From Corynebacterium sphenisci DSM 44792 (GTDB lineage Bacteria > Actinomycetota > Actinomycetes > Mycobacteriales > Mycobacteriaceae): a DNA stretch of 64,000 nucleotides. The position numbers and the translations under genes were made by a program. This document shows positions 43,993-52,705 of this stretch, piece by piece. The notes beneath the pieces were generated by a model that saw only the letters and a list, made by a program, of their open reading frames with translations, was not told the DNA's origin and did not search any database. The DNA lies in assembly GCF_001941505.1 (NCBI RefSeq), contig NZ_CP009248.1, positions 1,426,001-1,490,000 on the forward strand, read 5' to 3'. Position 1 is the first letter of the stretch, and each line of letters starts with the position of its first letter.

Positions 43993-44023
43993 AGAATAGG
44001 CCCCGACACGCCGGAAGTTTCAA
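43993..44023 (-). promoter_or_regulatory. Predicted merR promoter with a 19-bp spacer
   Basis: On the minus strand TTGAAA (44023-44018) and TATTCT (43998-43993) are 19 bases apart. A long spacer is what MerR-type activators act on. The rest of 43892-44096 shows only the palindrome. Confidence 0.45.
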
Positions 44024-44096
44024 CCTGCCCTTGAGGTTCATCCCCCGCTCATGGAAAAGGCCCAGCTCAGCGAGCCGGGCCGGAATCCCACCGGGG

Positions 44097-44714
44097 TTAT
44101 TCGACGGGGGGTTCCCCAGGATCCCGGTGCCCTCCAGTCACATCGTCCCCATCCTCACCATCAGCCCCGGGCGTGCCGTCATCGCCGAGTTCCGCGGCGA
44201 GGAAGTCCCCGGCGTCGACCTCCTCCAGGAAGCGCCGGAACTCGTCGACGGACTCCTGCTGCTCCCGGCCGGCGGCGACGTCATCGCGGCCCCCGTCCAG
44301 CAGCGCCGCGGCCACCCCCACCGCATCCAGCACCTGCCGATCCACCAGGATCGGGGCCTCCGCGGCGACGCAGGCGGCCACCGCCTCGGAGACCCGCAGA
44401 TCCAGCGCGATCTCGCCGGCGCCCACCCCGGAGACCACCAGCGCGGCGATGAACACCCCCTCATGGCAGCCGGTGATCTCCGCCCGGGCCACCGCCCCGC
44501 CGAGCTCGGCGAGCAGATCCGCCAGCGCGTCCACCCCGCCGGGCCGGTGCGGGGCGGGCATCGCCCCGTCGATCACCAGATGCCGGTAGTCGCCCGGGTC
44601 GATCCAGATCGGCAGCACCCTGCCGCCCTCGGCCCATTCCAGCAGCAGCACCGGATCCCCCTCCGGCGGATGCACCGCCACCGCGCGGACGCCGACCTCG
44701 ACGAAGCCCTCCAC
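44097..44714 (-). CDS. Bifunctional nuclease family protein (DUF151, Rv1829-like)
   Basis: A 205-residue protein. The N-terminal DUF151 core (VLLLEWAEGGRVLPIWIDPGD, GCHEGVFIAALVVSG, DLRVSEAVAACVAAEAPILV) fits the BFN family. A C-terminal acidic tail follows (EEVDAGDFLAAELGDDG). Some members cut RNA and DNA, but the activity in actinobacteria is not settled. It starts 2 bases after the ftsR stop. Confidence 0.88.
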   Translation of the reverse strand: MEGFVEVGVRAVAVHPPEGDPVLLLEWAEGGRVLPIWIDPGDYRHLVIDGAMPAPHRPGGVDALADLLAELGGAVARAEITGCHEGVFIAALVVSGVGAGEIALDLRVSEAVAACVAAEAPILVDRQVLDAVGVAAALLDGGRDDVAAGREQQESVDEFRRFLEEVDAGDFLAAELGDDGTPGADGEDGDDVTGGHRDPGEPPVE

Positions 44715-44716
44715 CG

Positions 44717-45448
44717 TCAGCGCAGGCTCCCGTTGACCTGGCGCTTGACCAGCGCCCCGTGCAGGGAGACCATGTCCGCGGTCATCTCCCGGGCCAGCTC
44801 CTCGGCCTCCTGGCGGGCGTTCTCCCGCCGGGAGCGCGCGGTCGGCGCCGCCGCCCGGCCGATCAGGTCGGCCTCCCGGTCCGCGGCGTTGCGCACCGCC
44901 CGCAGATGCCGGGCGTCGATGCCCCGGTCGCGCAGCCGGCCCGCGGCCCGGGCGATCACCACCGCATCCGCGTCGTATTCGCCGAAGGCGTCGGCGACGA
45001 GCAACCCGGCCCGCTCCAGCTCGCCGACGAAGCCCTCGTCGACGGCGGCCTCGGCGGCCAGCTCGGCGACGGTGAGCCGCACGATCCCGGCCTCCCGGAA
45101 CTGGTCGGCGTTGACCAGCGGGGTCACCGTGGCCAGCGCCGACCCCGGATCGGAGGGGCCGGCGTCGATGGCGGCGAGCTGCTCCCGGATCACCTTCAGC
45201 GGCATGTAGTTGTCCCGCTGCAGGGTGAGGATGTAGCGCAGCCGATCCACGTCCGCGGCGGAGTACTTCCGGTACCCGGACTTGCTGCGCGCCGGGAACA
45301 CCAGCTCCTCGGCCTCCAGGAAGCGGATCTTGGACACGGTGATCTCCGGGAACTCCCGCTGGAGCTCCTTGAGCACCGCGCCGATGGTCATCGTCCGCGT
45401 GGCGCCGGGGCGCGCGGGGCCGCCGGCGGTCGACTCTGCTGCGGTCAC
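44717..45448 (-). CDS. ftsR: MerR-type regulator FtsR (Rv1828-like)
   Basis: A 243-residue regulator. It has a winged-helix MerR domain (MTIGAVLKELQREFPEITVS, IRFLEAEELVFPARSKSGYR) and a C-terminal effector/dimer domain. In C. glutamicum FtsR controls ftsZ, and the M. tuberculosis orthologue Rv1828 is essential-like. It is directly downstream of garA, as in both genomes. Confidence 0.9.
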   Translation of the reverse strand: MTAAESTAGGPARPGATRTMTIGAVLKELQREFPEITVSKIRFLEAEELVFPARSKSGYRKYSAADVDRLRYILTLQRDNYMPLKVIREQLAAIDAGPSDPGSALATVTPLVNADQFREAGIVRLTVAELAAEAAVDEGFVGELERAGLLVADAFGEYDADAVVIARAAGRLRDRGIDARHLRAVRNAADREADLIGRAAAPTARSRRENARQEAEELAREMTADMVSLHGALVKRQVNGSLR

Positions 45449-45481
45449 TGTCGGGTCGGTCCTTCCGGAATGGGGCGCGGG

Positions 45482-45916
45482 CTAGTCCTCGGCGGAGGCG
45501 GTGAGGAAGACCAGGCGGAACTTGCCGATCTGCACCTCGTCGCCGTTGCCCAGGGCGGCGGAGTTCTTCGGCTCCCGGTTGACGTAGGTGCCGTTGAGCG
45601 AGCCGACGTCGACGACCTCGAAGGAGCCGTCCTGCAGGCGGAACTCCGCATGCCGGCGGGAGACGGTGACATCGTCGAGGAAGATATCGCTGTCCGGATG
45701 CCGGCCGGCGGTGGTCACCGCCTGGTCCAGGAGGAAACGCGAGCCGGCATTCGGCCCCCGCTTCACCACGAGGAGGGCCGAGCCCTCCGGCAGCCCCTCG
45801 ACCCCGGAGACCGCGGGCTCCTTGCCCGGGCCGGTCTCCATCTCCTTGAGGAGATCCGCCCGGAAGACCGAGGTGGTCTCCACGGAAGGCTCGGGTGTGC
45901 CGGTGTTGTCGCTCAT
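45482..45916 (-). CDS. odhI: FHA-domain inhibitor OdhI/GarA
   Basis: A 144-residue signalling protein. The ETTSVFR phospho-motif near residue 14 is the target of PknG/PknA/B kinases. The FHA domain is AGRHPDSDIFLDDVTVSRRH and VGSLNGTYVN. The unphosphorylated protein inhibits 2-oxoglutarate dehydrogenase and affects glutamate metabolism. GGAGGAAC precedes the ATG. Confidence 0.96.
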   Translation of the reverse strand: MSDNTGTPEPSVETTSVFRADLLKEMETGPGKEPAVSGVEGLPEGSALLVVKRGPNAGSRFLLDQAVTTAGRHPDSDIFLDDVTVSRRHAEFRLQDGSFEVVDVGSLNGTYVNREPKNSAALGNGDEVQIGKFRLVFLTASAED

Positions 45917-45961
45917 CAGTCTGTTCCTCCAGAATTCGTGGCGATTTCGACTTCAGGTTGA

Positions 45962-45967
45962 ATCATA
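45962..45967 (-). promoter_or_regulatory. -10 element of odhI/garA
   Basis: TATGAT on the minus strand, about 46 bases before the ATG, so odhI has its own promoter behind secA2. Confidence 0.45.
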
Positions 45968-46015
45968 GCGCCCCGGGCGCCGACGGGAAGCCCCCCGCGG
46001 CATCCGGGGCCGGGC

Positions 46016-48289
46016 TCAGCGGAACAGCGCCGCGATCGCGCCCACCGCGGAACCGCCGGACAGGGGGTTGTCGTTCACCATGTAGGTCCAGGTGGCGGTG
46101 GGCCGGCCCAGCCCCTCCGCGGCGAAGTCCACCCCCTCGGCGGTGACCCGGACGCTTCGGAAGGTCTCCCGGGCCCCGGCCACCGCCCGCTCCGCCAGGC
46201 CCTTGAAGGCGGCGATCGCGGCGCGGTGGAACTCGTCGATGGGGCTCTCCTTGGCCAGGGCCCGCAGATGCACCGACTCGCGCAGATCGTCGAGATCGGC
46301 CAGATGCCGCGACCAGCCCTCGTCGAGGTGGTGCAGCATGATCCCGCGGGCGGCCTCCCGGGCTGCGGCCGGCCCGGCGATGGCCTCCACCTCCGCGGCC
46401 CGCGCCGGTTCCGCCGCGGCGAGCTCCTCCCAAGCGGCGTCGGTGGCCAGCAGCCGGTCCCGGCGCTCGTCGAGGATGTCCCGCTGGTCGCCGATCAGCT
46501 TGTTGTACTTCCAGGTGGTGGCGTGGATGGACAGCATCGTCGCCTCGGTGACCCGCTGGGCGCGGTCCACATGCGCCGCCGCCCGCGGATCCCGGATCCG
46601 GCCGTCGTCCTCCGGCTGCACCACCAGCTCCTCCCCGGCGCCGCCCTCCCGGACGATGTCGTCGTCCAGGGCGACGAAGAACACCGAGGAGCCCGGGTCG
46701 CCCTGCCGCCCGGCGCGGCCGCGCAGCTGATCGTCGAGCCGGGCGGTGCGGTGCCGGCCGGTGCCGATCACGCACAGCCCGCCGAGTTCGACGACCTCCC
46801 CGCGGCGGGCCCCATCGGCCCCGCCGAGCCGGATGTCGGTGCCCCGGCCCGCCATCTGGGTGGACACGGTGACCCGGCCCGGGGCGCCGGCCTCGGCGAT
46901 CACCGCCGCCTCCGCCTCGTCGTTCTTGGCGTTGAGCACCGCCGGGGCCACCCCGGCCTCGGCCAGGGCGGCGGCCAGGGCCTCCGATTCGGCCACGTCG
47001 CGGGTGCCCACCAGCACCGGCCGCCCGGTGGCGTGCACCGCCAGCACCTCGGCGACCACCGCGGCGAAGGCGTCCGCCCCGGTGGCGTAGATCCGATCCG
47101 GCTCATCGACCCGGATGCAGGGCACGTTGGGCTCCACCACCGACACGGTGAGCCCGTAGAACTCCCGGAACTGGTCCCCGGCGGCCACCGCGGTGCCGGT
47201 CATCCCGCAGGTCACCGGGTAGCGGCCGATGAGCTGCTGGATGGTCAGGCTGTCCAGCACCCGGCCGCCCTCGGTGACGTCGAGGCCCTCCTTGGCCTCC
47301 ACCGCCGCCTGCAGCCCGTCGGGCCAGCGCTGCAGATCCGCCACCCGGCCCCGGGAGCCGTCGACCAGGGCCACCCGGCCGTCCCGGACGATGTAGTCCA
47401 CGTCCCGGCGCAGCAGCTCCCGGGCGTGCAGGGCCACGTTGACCTGGGTGAGCGTGCCGCCCACGTGGGCGGCGTCGTAGAGGGAGCCGATGCCCAGCAG
47501 CCGCTCCACCCGGCGGGCCCCGGAGTCGGTGAGGAAGACGTTGCGGCGGCCCTCGTCGACGGTGTAGTCCTCCCCGCGGGTGAGCCGGCGCACCACGTCG
47601 GTGACCCGGCCCGCCGGGGAGGCCCCCGGTTCCGAGCCGGCGAGCACCAGCGGCACCAGCGCCTCATCCACCAGGGCGGAGTCCGCCTCGTCGATGATCG
47701 CCACCGGCGCCGGGGAGAGCACCCGCTCCCCCGTCGCCAGCGCCCCGCGGTCCCGCAGCACGTCGAAGCCCAGCTCGTTGACCGCGACGAAGACCACGTC
47801 CGCGGCGTAGGCGGCGCGCCGGGCCGCCGGGCCGTCGGCCTCCCCGATCGCGGCCGCGGTGAGGCCCAGGAACTCGAACAGCGGGCCCATCCAGGCGGCG
47901 TCCCGGCCGGCGAGGTAGGAGTTCACCGTGATCGCGTGCACCCGGCTGCCGCGCAGCGCGAACCCGGCGGCGGCCAGCGCCCCGGAGAGCGTCTTGCCCT
48001 CGCCGGTGGCCATCTGCACCACATCGCCCTCCAGCAGCCGCAGGGCACCCTGCAACTGCACGTCGAAGGGGCGCAACCCGATGGTGCGCCGCGAGATCTC
48101 GCGCAGCGCGGCGAGCAGCGCCGGGGCGTCGTCCCGGCCGGCGCGGGCGCGTTCGGCGAGCTCGGCGTCGCCCAGTTCGGCCAGCTCCGGCTCCAGCGCC
48201 GCCGCGGCGGCGACCAGGCCCAGGCTGCGTTTCTGATCCCGGCCCTGCCTGCCGCCGAGGGCCCTCCAGAACCAGTTCATCCCCGCCAT
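46016..48289 (-). CDS. secA2: Accessory secretion ATPase SecA2
   Basis: A 757-residue SecA paralogue. The DEAD-like motor has Walker A MATGEGKT near residue 103, Walker B IIDEADSAL, the MTGTA and STQMAGRGTDI blocks and GRAGRQGDPGSSVFFVALDD. It lacks the C-terminal zinc/SecB-binding tail and is shorter than SecA1 in the helical domains. This fits the SecA2 that exports a small set of proteins in mycobacteria and corynebacteria. The ATG at 48289 has GGAGGAA 8 bases upstream. In M. tuberculosis secA2 is a few genes upstream of garA. Confidence 0.93.
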   Translation of the reverse strand: MAGMNWFWRALGGRQGRDQKRSLGLVAAAAALEPELAELGDAELAERARAGRDDAPALLAALREISRRTIGLRPFDVQLQGALRLLEGDVVQMATGEGKTLSGALAAAGFALRGSRVHAITVNSYLAGRDAAWMGPLFEFLGLTAAAIGEADGPAARRAAYAADVVFVAVNELGFDVLRDRGALATGERVLSPAPVAIIDEADSALVDEALVPLVLAGSEPGASPAGRVTDVVRRLTRGEDYTVDEGRRNVFLTDSGARRVERLLGIGSLYDAAHVGGTLTQVNVALHARELLRRDVDYIVRDGRVALVDGSRGRVADLQRWPDGLQAAVEAKEGLDVTEGGRVLDSLTIQQLIGRYPVTCGMTGTAVAAGDQFREFYGLTVSVVEPNVPCIRVDEPDRIYATGADAFAAVVAEVLAVHATGRPVLVGTRDVAESEALAAALAEAGVAPAVLNAKNDEAEAAVIAEAGAPGRVTVSTQMAGRGTDIRLGGADGARRGEVVELGGLCVIGTGRHRTARLDDQLRGRAGRQGDPGSSVFFVALDDDIVREGGAGEELVVQPEDDGRIRDPRAAAHVDRAQRVTEATMLSIHATTWKYNKLIGDQRDILDERRDRLLATDAAWEELAAAEPARAAEVEAIAGPAAAREAARGIMLHHLDEGWSRHLADLDDLRESVHLRALAKESPIDEFHRAAIAAFKGLAERAVAGARETFRSVRVTAEGVDFAAEGLGRPTATWTYMVNDNPLSGGSAVGAIAALFR

Positions 48290-48465
48290 GGGCGTTTCCT
48301 CCACCTCGGCCGCGTCCGGCCCACGCTCCCCCGGCCGGGCGGGGGCGGGCCCTTTCCGGCGATCCACCCTAATGCACCCGGCGGGGCGCCCCGGCCCATC
48401 TGGCACCCTGGGAGTCGGGGCCGCTGCCCCGCGGCCCCGCCGACCCCCCCGAGGAAAGGACGCCC

Positions 48466-48942
48466 ATGACCGACACCGGATTCACCCCCACCGCGGATCT
48501 CGTCGACGAGATCGGAGCCGAGGTGCGCTCCTGCGATCTGCAGCTGCGCGATATCGGCGGCCGCCGGGAATTCCACGGCGTCATCTCCACCGTGCGCTGC
48601 CACCAGGACAACGCCCTGCTGAAGTCCGTGCTCTCCGAGGACAACCCGGGCGGGGTGCTGGTCATCGACGGCGGCGGCTCCCTGCACACCGCCCTGGTCG
48701 GCGACGTGATCGCCGGTCTGGGCCGCGACCACGGCTGGGCCGGGGTGATCGTGCACGGCGCGGTGCGCGACTCCAAGCTCATCGGGGAGATGGACTTCGG
48801 CTGCAAGGCGCTGGGCACCAACCCGCGCAAGTCCACCAAGACCGGCGCCGGGGAGCGCGATGTGCCGGTGCGCTTCGGTGGGGTGGAGTTCGTCCCCGGT
48901 GAGCATGTCTGGGCGGACTCCGACGGCATCGTGGTGCGCTGA
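48466..48942 (+). CDS. RraA-family protein / 4-hydroxy-4-methyl-2-oxoglutarate aldolase-like
   Basis: A 158-residue trimer-forming protein of the RraA fold. It has [33 protein letters not shown] and the substrate-site block [11 protein letters not shown]. Some members are HMG/CHA aldolases; others inhibit RNase E. This size and the GAVRDS motif allow aldolase activity. AGGAAAGG precedes the ATG. Confidence 0.88.
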   Translation: MTDTGFTPTADLVDEIGAEVRSCDLQLRDIGGRREFHGVISTVRCHQDNALLKSVLSEDNPGGVLVIDGGGSLHTALVGDVIAGLGRDHGWAGVIVHGAVRDSKLIGEMDFGCKALGTNPRKSTKTGAGERDVPVRFGGVEFVPGEHVWADSDGIVVR

Positions 48943-48979
48943 GTTCACCTACCATCGGGGGTGCACTGGAGGTGCCCCC

Positions 48980-49660
48980 ATGACCATCACCCGCTCCGCC
49001 CGCGCCGCCGGGACCATCACCGGCGTCGACCTGAGCCAATGGCAGGACGGGCTGGACCCGGCGGCGATCGCCGCCGCCGGGCACCGCTTCGCCATCGTGC
49101 GCGCCTGCGACGGCGACTACGCCGACCCCGCCTTCCTCCGGCAGGCCGGCGAATCCGCCGCCGCCGGGCTGCACCTGGGCGCCTACTGGTACCTGCGGCA
49201 CCCCGACGAGGGCAGCGCCCTGGCGGAGCAGGCCGATGCGGTGGCCGCGCAGCTGGCCCGGCTGGGCGCGGGGCCGCGGCCCGGGGTGTGGCTGGACTGC
49301 GAGACCCGGCCGCGCCTCACCGCCGGGCAGGTGCGGCTGGCCGCGGGGCTGCTCGCCGAGCGCGGGGTGGCCTGCGCCGGGATGTACGCCACCCGCGGCT
49401 ACTGGCGGCTGCGCCGGATGCCCCGGATCGGCGGGCTGTGGCTGGCCGAGTGGCCGGGGGATCCGGAGCCGCCGGCCTACCCGGGCGACGATCACCCCGC
49501 CTGGCGGCCGGTGCACGGGGTGCGCCCGGACCTGTGGCAGTACACCGATCGGGGCCGGGTCGGCGGCTTCCGGGTGGATCTCTCCGCCTTCCCCGCGGGC
49601 GCCGGCGGGGAGCCGGCGCTGGCCCGGCTGCTCGCCGGCCGGCTCCCGGAAAGGGCCTGA
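48980..49660 (+). CDS. GH25 lysozyme-like hydrolase
   Basis: A 226-residue N-acetylmuramidase of glycoside hydrolase family 25. It has ITGVDLSQWQDGLDP, IVRACDGDYADPAFLRQ, HLGAYWYLRHPDEG and the acidic pair in VWLDCETRP, then WQYTDRGRVGGFRVDLSAF. No clear signal peptide is present, so secretion is uncertain; it could be a cytosolic or phage-derived copy. GGAGG lies 7 bases before the ATG. Confidence 0.88.
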   Translation: MTITRSARAAGTITGVDLSQWQDGLDPAAIAAAGHRFAIVRACDGDYADPAFLRQAGESAAAGLHLGAYWYLRHPDEGSALAEQADAVAAQLARLGAGPRPGVWLDCETRPRLTAGQVRLAAGLLAERGVACAGMYATRGYWRLRRMPRIGGLWLAEWPGDPEPPAYPGDDHPAWRPVHGVRPDLWQYTDRGRVGGFRVDLSAFPAGAGGEPALARLLAGRLPERA

Positions 49661-49681
49661 TATCCCCGGTGTTCGGGGGAT

Positions 49682-49711
49682 TTGGCGCGGCGGGGACCGC
49701 CTGGGTATGGT
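49682..49711 (+). promoter_or_regulatory. Predicted tRNA-Pro promoter
   Basis: TTGGCG (49682-49687) and TATGGT (49706-49711) with an 18-base spacer. It starts transcription about 20 bases before the tRNA. Confidence 0.5.
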
Positions 49712-49736
49712 GGTCGGGGTCCGCACGGCGGACCGG

Positions 49737-49813
49737 CGGACTGTGGCGCAGCTTGGTAGCGCACCTCACTGGGGGTGAGGGGGTCGCAGGTTCAAATCCT
49801 GTCAGTCCGACCA
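49737..49813 (+). tRNA. tRNA-Pro(GGG)
   Basis: The cloverleaf can be folded by eye. The acceptor is CGGACTG/CAGTCCG, the D arm GCGC/GCGC, the anticodon stem CCTCA/TGAGG with loop CTGGGGG (anticodon GGG), and the T arm GCAGG-TTCAAAT-CCTGT. The 3' CCA is encoded. It reads CCC/CCT codons. Confidence 0.95.
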
Positions 49814-49815
49814 TC

Positions 49816-49854
49816 CGGCGCCGCGCCGGGGAGCATCTCCCCGGCGCGGCGCCG
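49816..49854. terminator. Perfect 18-bp hairpin after tRNA-Pro
   Basis: The arms 49816-49833 and 49837-49854 are exact complements around a CAT loop. It lies directly behind the tRNA and, on the other strand, behind the DUF222 gene, so it can end both. Confidence 0.75.
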
Positions 49855-49877
49855 TCGTCGATCCGGGCGCCGGCGGT

Positions 49878-51626
49878 CTAGCCGGCGCCGCCGGGCGCAT
49901 CGGGCACGGCGTCCTCGCCGATCGACAGGGGCCCCTCGAGTCCCCCGGGTTCCGCGGGCCCCTCGTCCGCCCCGGGCGGAGCCGGGCCCCGGCGGGGGCC
50001 GAATCCGAGGAGCGCGTCGAGCTGCTCCCGCGGGAACGCCGGCGGATGGGCGGGCGGCCCGGGGTCCGGGGCCGGGGGATCGGCGACCCGGTTGCGCGGC
50101 GGCGGCGCCTCCGGCGGCGGCCCCGGCGGCTCCCCGGCCGCCTCGCGCTCCCGCGCCCGCCGACGGGCCCGCTCCCAGTCCCCGATGATCTCGGCCAGGC
50201 CGATCCGGCAGCGCCGGATCCGGCGGCCGGGGGCGCGGTAGGCCCCGGGGGATTCGTTGGCCCGCGGCCGACGCAGCGGGTCGACGTAGTCCGGCGGGAA
50301 GACCCACGCCTTCTCCGGCCCATCCCCCGGCACCGTCCAGTACCGGCCCGGATCGGTGCGCGAATCATCGACCAGGGAGTGGGTGCGCCGATCCAGCAGG
50401 GTCAGGTTCCCCAGGTTGGTCGGCCCGCCCATCGCCCAGGGCACGATGTGGTGGATTTCGCAGTAGCGGGGCGGGGCGCTGGCCCGGGCGGCGACGGTGC
50501 CGCCCTCCTCGGCGCAGAGCATCAGGTACTGGGCCAGCGAGGCGCAGCGCCGCCCCCGGTACAGGGCCAGCGGGCGGCCCTCCAGATCGAGCACCCCGAT
50601 ATGCAGATCCCGGAAGTCGGCGCGCTCCATCGCCTCGGTGACGCTCATCGTGGTGCCCACGTCGGTCAGCGCCACCCCGGCCCGGGCGGCGAGCTCGGCG
50701 ACGGTCATCACCGCGACCACGGTGGTGGTGCCGCGGCCGGGCCGCATCGGCCCGCCGCGCCGGTAGCCGCCCTCCACGGCGGCGAGCACCGCGTCATGCA
50801 GCCGCTGCGCGGGGGTGCGCCGATCGGCCTCGACCAGCTCCCCGGGCAGCAGCCCGCCGGGGCGGGCGTGATCGGCGGCCAGGCCCCGGAGCACCGCCGC
50901 GAACTGCGGGGTGATGGTGCCGCGCAGGGCGCACATGTTGTGCCGGTCCGGCCGGGAGATGCTCAGCGAACGGCGGGCGCGGCGCGCCCCGTCGCCGGCG
51001 GTGTCCTCCACCCCGAGCAGGAAGCGCAGCATCCCGGTCATGTCGGCCAGCTCGTCCACGCGGGCGTTCCGGCACACCCAGGCGATCGGCTTCTCGACCT
51101 CCCGCACCCGGTAGCGCGCGGCCTGCGGCAGCCGGGCGATGCTGCGGTGCAGGTTCTCCACCGCGTCGGCCCCGATCTCGCCCGAGGCGACCATCCGGGC
51201 GATGGCGGGCAGGGTGTGCCCGTCGGGCCCCTCCTCGATGGTGCCCTGCAGCAGCCGGGCGGTGCGGTAGCGGCGGCGGGCCTCCCCGTGGGAGACGTGC
51301 ACCTCGTCGGCGAGATCCCGGACCACCCGGGGCGGGAAGCGCAGCTCCTCCGTCCGCCCGGCGGTGAGGTAGGCCACGTCGACGGCGGCGAGTTTGGCCC
51401 GGCAGCGCTCCAGGGCCCGGTAGACCCGCCGGCGCTCGTCCTCGGGGACCCGGGGCAGGCGCTCGGCGAGGACCTCCGCCGCGTACTCCATCTCGTCGAG
51501 GGCCAGGTCCAGCGCGGCGAGATCCCCGCCGGCCCCGGCCCCGGGGGCGGTGGCCGCCGGGGGAGCCACCCGGTCGGCGTGGTCGCCGGCGCCGGTCGTG
51601 CCGGTCGGCGTGCGGTCGTCCCCCAT
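49878..51626 (-). CDS. DUF222 / HNH endonuclease domain protein (13E12-like)
   Basis: A 582-residue protein. The DUF222 region (about 60-330) includes ERRRVYRALERCRAKLAAVD and TPAQRLHDAVLAAVEGGYRR. The HNH nuclease is at about residues 395-425 (YCEIHHIVPWAMGGPTNLGN, then LTLLDRRTHSLVDD). A Pro/Ala-rich tail follows. The family is abundant in actinobacteria and includes the M. tuberculosis 13E12 repeat proteins, some in mobile elements. I see no flanking direct repeats, so mobility is not proven. The start GTG/ATG choice is uncertain. Confidence 0.85.
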   Translation of the reverse strand: MGDDRTPTGTTGAGDHADRVAPPAATAPGAGAGGDLAALDLALDEMEYAAEVLAERLPRVPEDERRRVYRALERCRAKLAAVDVAYLTAGRTEELRFPPRVVRDLADEVHVSHGEARRRYRTARLLQGTIEEGPDGHTLPAIARMVASGEIGADAVENLHRSIARLPQAARYRVREVEKPIAWVCRNARVDELADMTGMLRFLLGVEDTAGDGARRARRSLSISRPDRHNMCALRGTITPQFAAVLRGLAADHARPGGLLPGELVEADRRTPAQRLHDAVLAAVEGGYRRGGPMRPGRGTTTVVAVMTVAELAARAGVALTDVGTTMSVTEAMERADFRDLHIGVLDLEGRPLALYRGRRCASLAQYLMLCAEEGGTVAARASAPPRYCEIHHIVPWAMGGPTNLGNLTLLDRRTHSLVDDSRTDPGRYWTVPGDGPEKAWVFPPDYVDPLRRPRANESPGAYRAPGRRIRRCRIGLAEIIGDWERARRRAREREAAGEPPGPPPEAPPPRNRVADPPAPDPGPPAHPPAFPREQLDALLGFGPRRGPAPPGADEGPAEPGGLEGPLSIGEDAVPDAPGGAG

Positions 51627-51774
51627 GGCGCGTCACTCCCCCGATGTCTCGCCCGATCCCCCGGTCCCCCGGGGGTTCGCTTCGCCCACGATTATCGCAT
51701 GGGCGTTCGACTGCGTCCAGGGTTTTCCGCCGGAGGCACCCCCGTCACCCCCGGGATGCGCGGCCGGGCGCGGA

Positions 51775-52593
51775 TCAGCGCAGGTAGATGGTGATCGGCT
51801 GGTCGGTGGGCACCGAGGTGCCGGTCGGCGGGTCGATCGAGTCCACCGTGGAGGTCGCCGCGACCAGCGAGTTGACCTCGGTGCCGTCGGCGTCGACGAC
51901 GGTGATGTCGCTGAAGCCCAGCCGGCGCAGGTTCAGCTCCACCTGGGCCGGGGACTTGCCCTCCGCCTCCGGGATGGTCTGCTCGGTGACCTCCCCGCCG
52001 GGCACGCCCGGGATCGCCGGCGGGTTCTCCCGCAGCGACTCCATCTCATCGCGCAGCCCGTCGATCTGGTCCTGGATCTGGTTGGTGATCTCGGTGGCCG
52101 GATCCGTGGTGTCCGTGGTGCTCGGCGGCGGCGCGGAGGTGGTCGTCGGCTCCGGGGCGGGGGCGGCGTCCTCGCGGCCGGCGAAGAACCAGATGATGAG
52201 CGCCACCACCGCGACGATGGCGACGATCCCGACGATCGCGACCACCCCGGGCCGGCCGCCGCCGCGGGACTGCACCGGCGCGGCGTGCCCGGCGGGCTCG
52301 GCGTAGCCGGGCTGCGGCTGCGCCCCGCCGCCGGCGAAGTCCTCGTCGGCGTAGCCGGCCTCCTCCGGGGTCAGCGGCGCCCAGTACTGCCCGGACCCGC
52401 CGGAGCCGGCCCGGCTCGCCCCGGCCCCGGCGGCGGTGTTGCCCCAGGCGGCCCGGGTCTCCCCCGGGCGCTCCGCCCCGAGGTACTCGGTGGGGGCGCC
52501 GTCATCGCCGCCGCGCGAGCCGGGGCCGCCGCCGATGTACTCGGTGGGCGACTCCGGATCGAAGGGATCGCGGGGGGTGCGCTGGTCGGCCAT
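51775..52593 (-). CDS. Membrane-anchored PASTA-domain protein
   Basis: A 272-residue protein. The cytosolic N-terminus is rich in Gly/Pro with two related PTEYIG/PTEYLG motifs, possible kinase sites. It has a helix at about 118-137 (VVAIVGIVAIVAVVALIIWF) and a Thr/Ser/Pro linker. One extracytoplasmic PASTA domain follows (AEGKSPAQVELNLRRLGFSD, then SIDPPTGTSVPTDQPITIYL). PASTA domains bind muropeptides. No kinase domain is present, so it is not PknB itself. Confidence 0.85.
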   Translation of the reverse strand: MADQRTPRDPFDPESPTEYIGGGPGSRGGDDGAPTEYLGAERPGETRAAWGNTAAGAGASRAGSGGSGQYWAPLTPEEAGYADEDFAGGGAQPQPGYAEPAGHAAPVQSRGGGRPGVVAIVGIVAIVAVVALIIWFFAGREDAAPAPEPTTTSAPPPSTTDTTDPATEITNQIQDQIDGLRDEMESLRENPPAIPGVPGGEVTEQTIPEAEGKSPAQVELNLRRLGFSDITVVDADGTEVNSLVAATSTVDSIDPPTGTSVPTDQPITIYLR

Positions 52594-52671
52594 GGTCCTG
52601 CGTGCCTCTCTGTCGTGGATGCGCGGCGCCGGGGCCGCGACGCCGGAATCCACTACTGTGCACCCCGGCGG

Positions 52672-52692
52672 CCGCGGGCGCAACGCCCGCGG
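52672..52692 (-). terminator. Hairpin downstream of cmk-der
   Basis: CCGCGGGCG (52672-52680) and CGCCCGCGG (52684-52692) with a 3-base loop, 14 bases past the cmk-der stop. Confidence 0.5.
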
Positions 52693-52705
52693 TCGGGGGT
52701 CCAGC

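Noticed and set aside
48980..49813. A prophage remnant made of the GH25 lysozyme and tRNA
   Set aside because: No integrase, holin, structural gene or attachment repeat is visible; the lysozyme alone is not enough.
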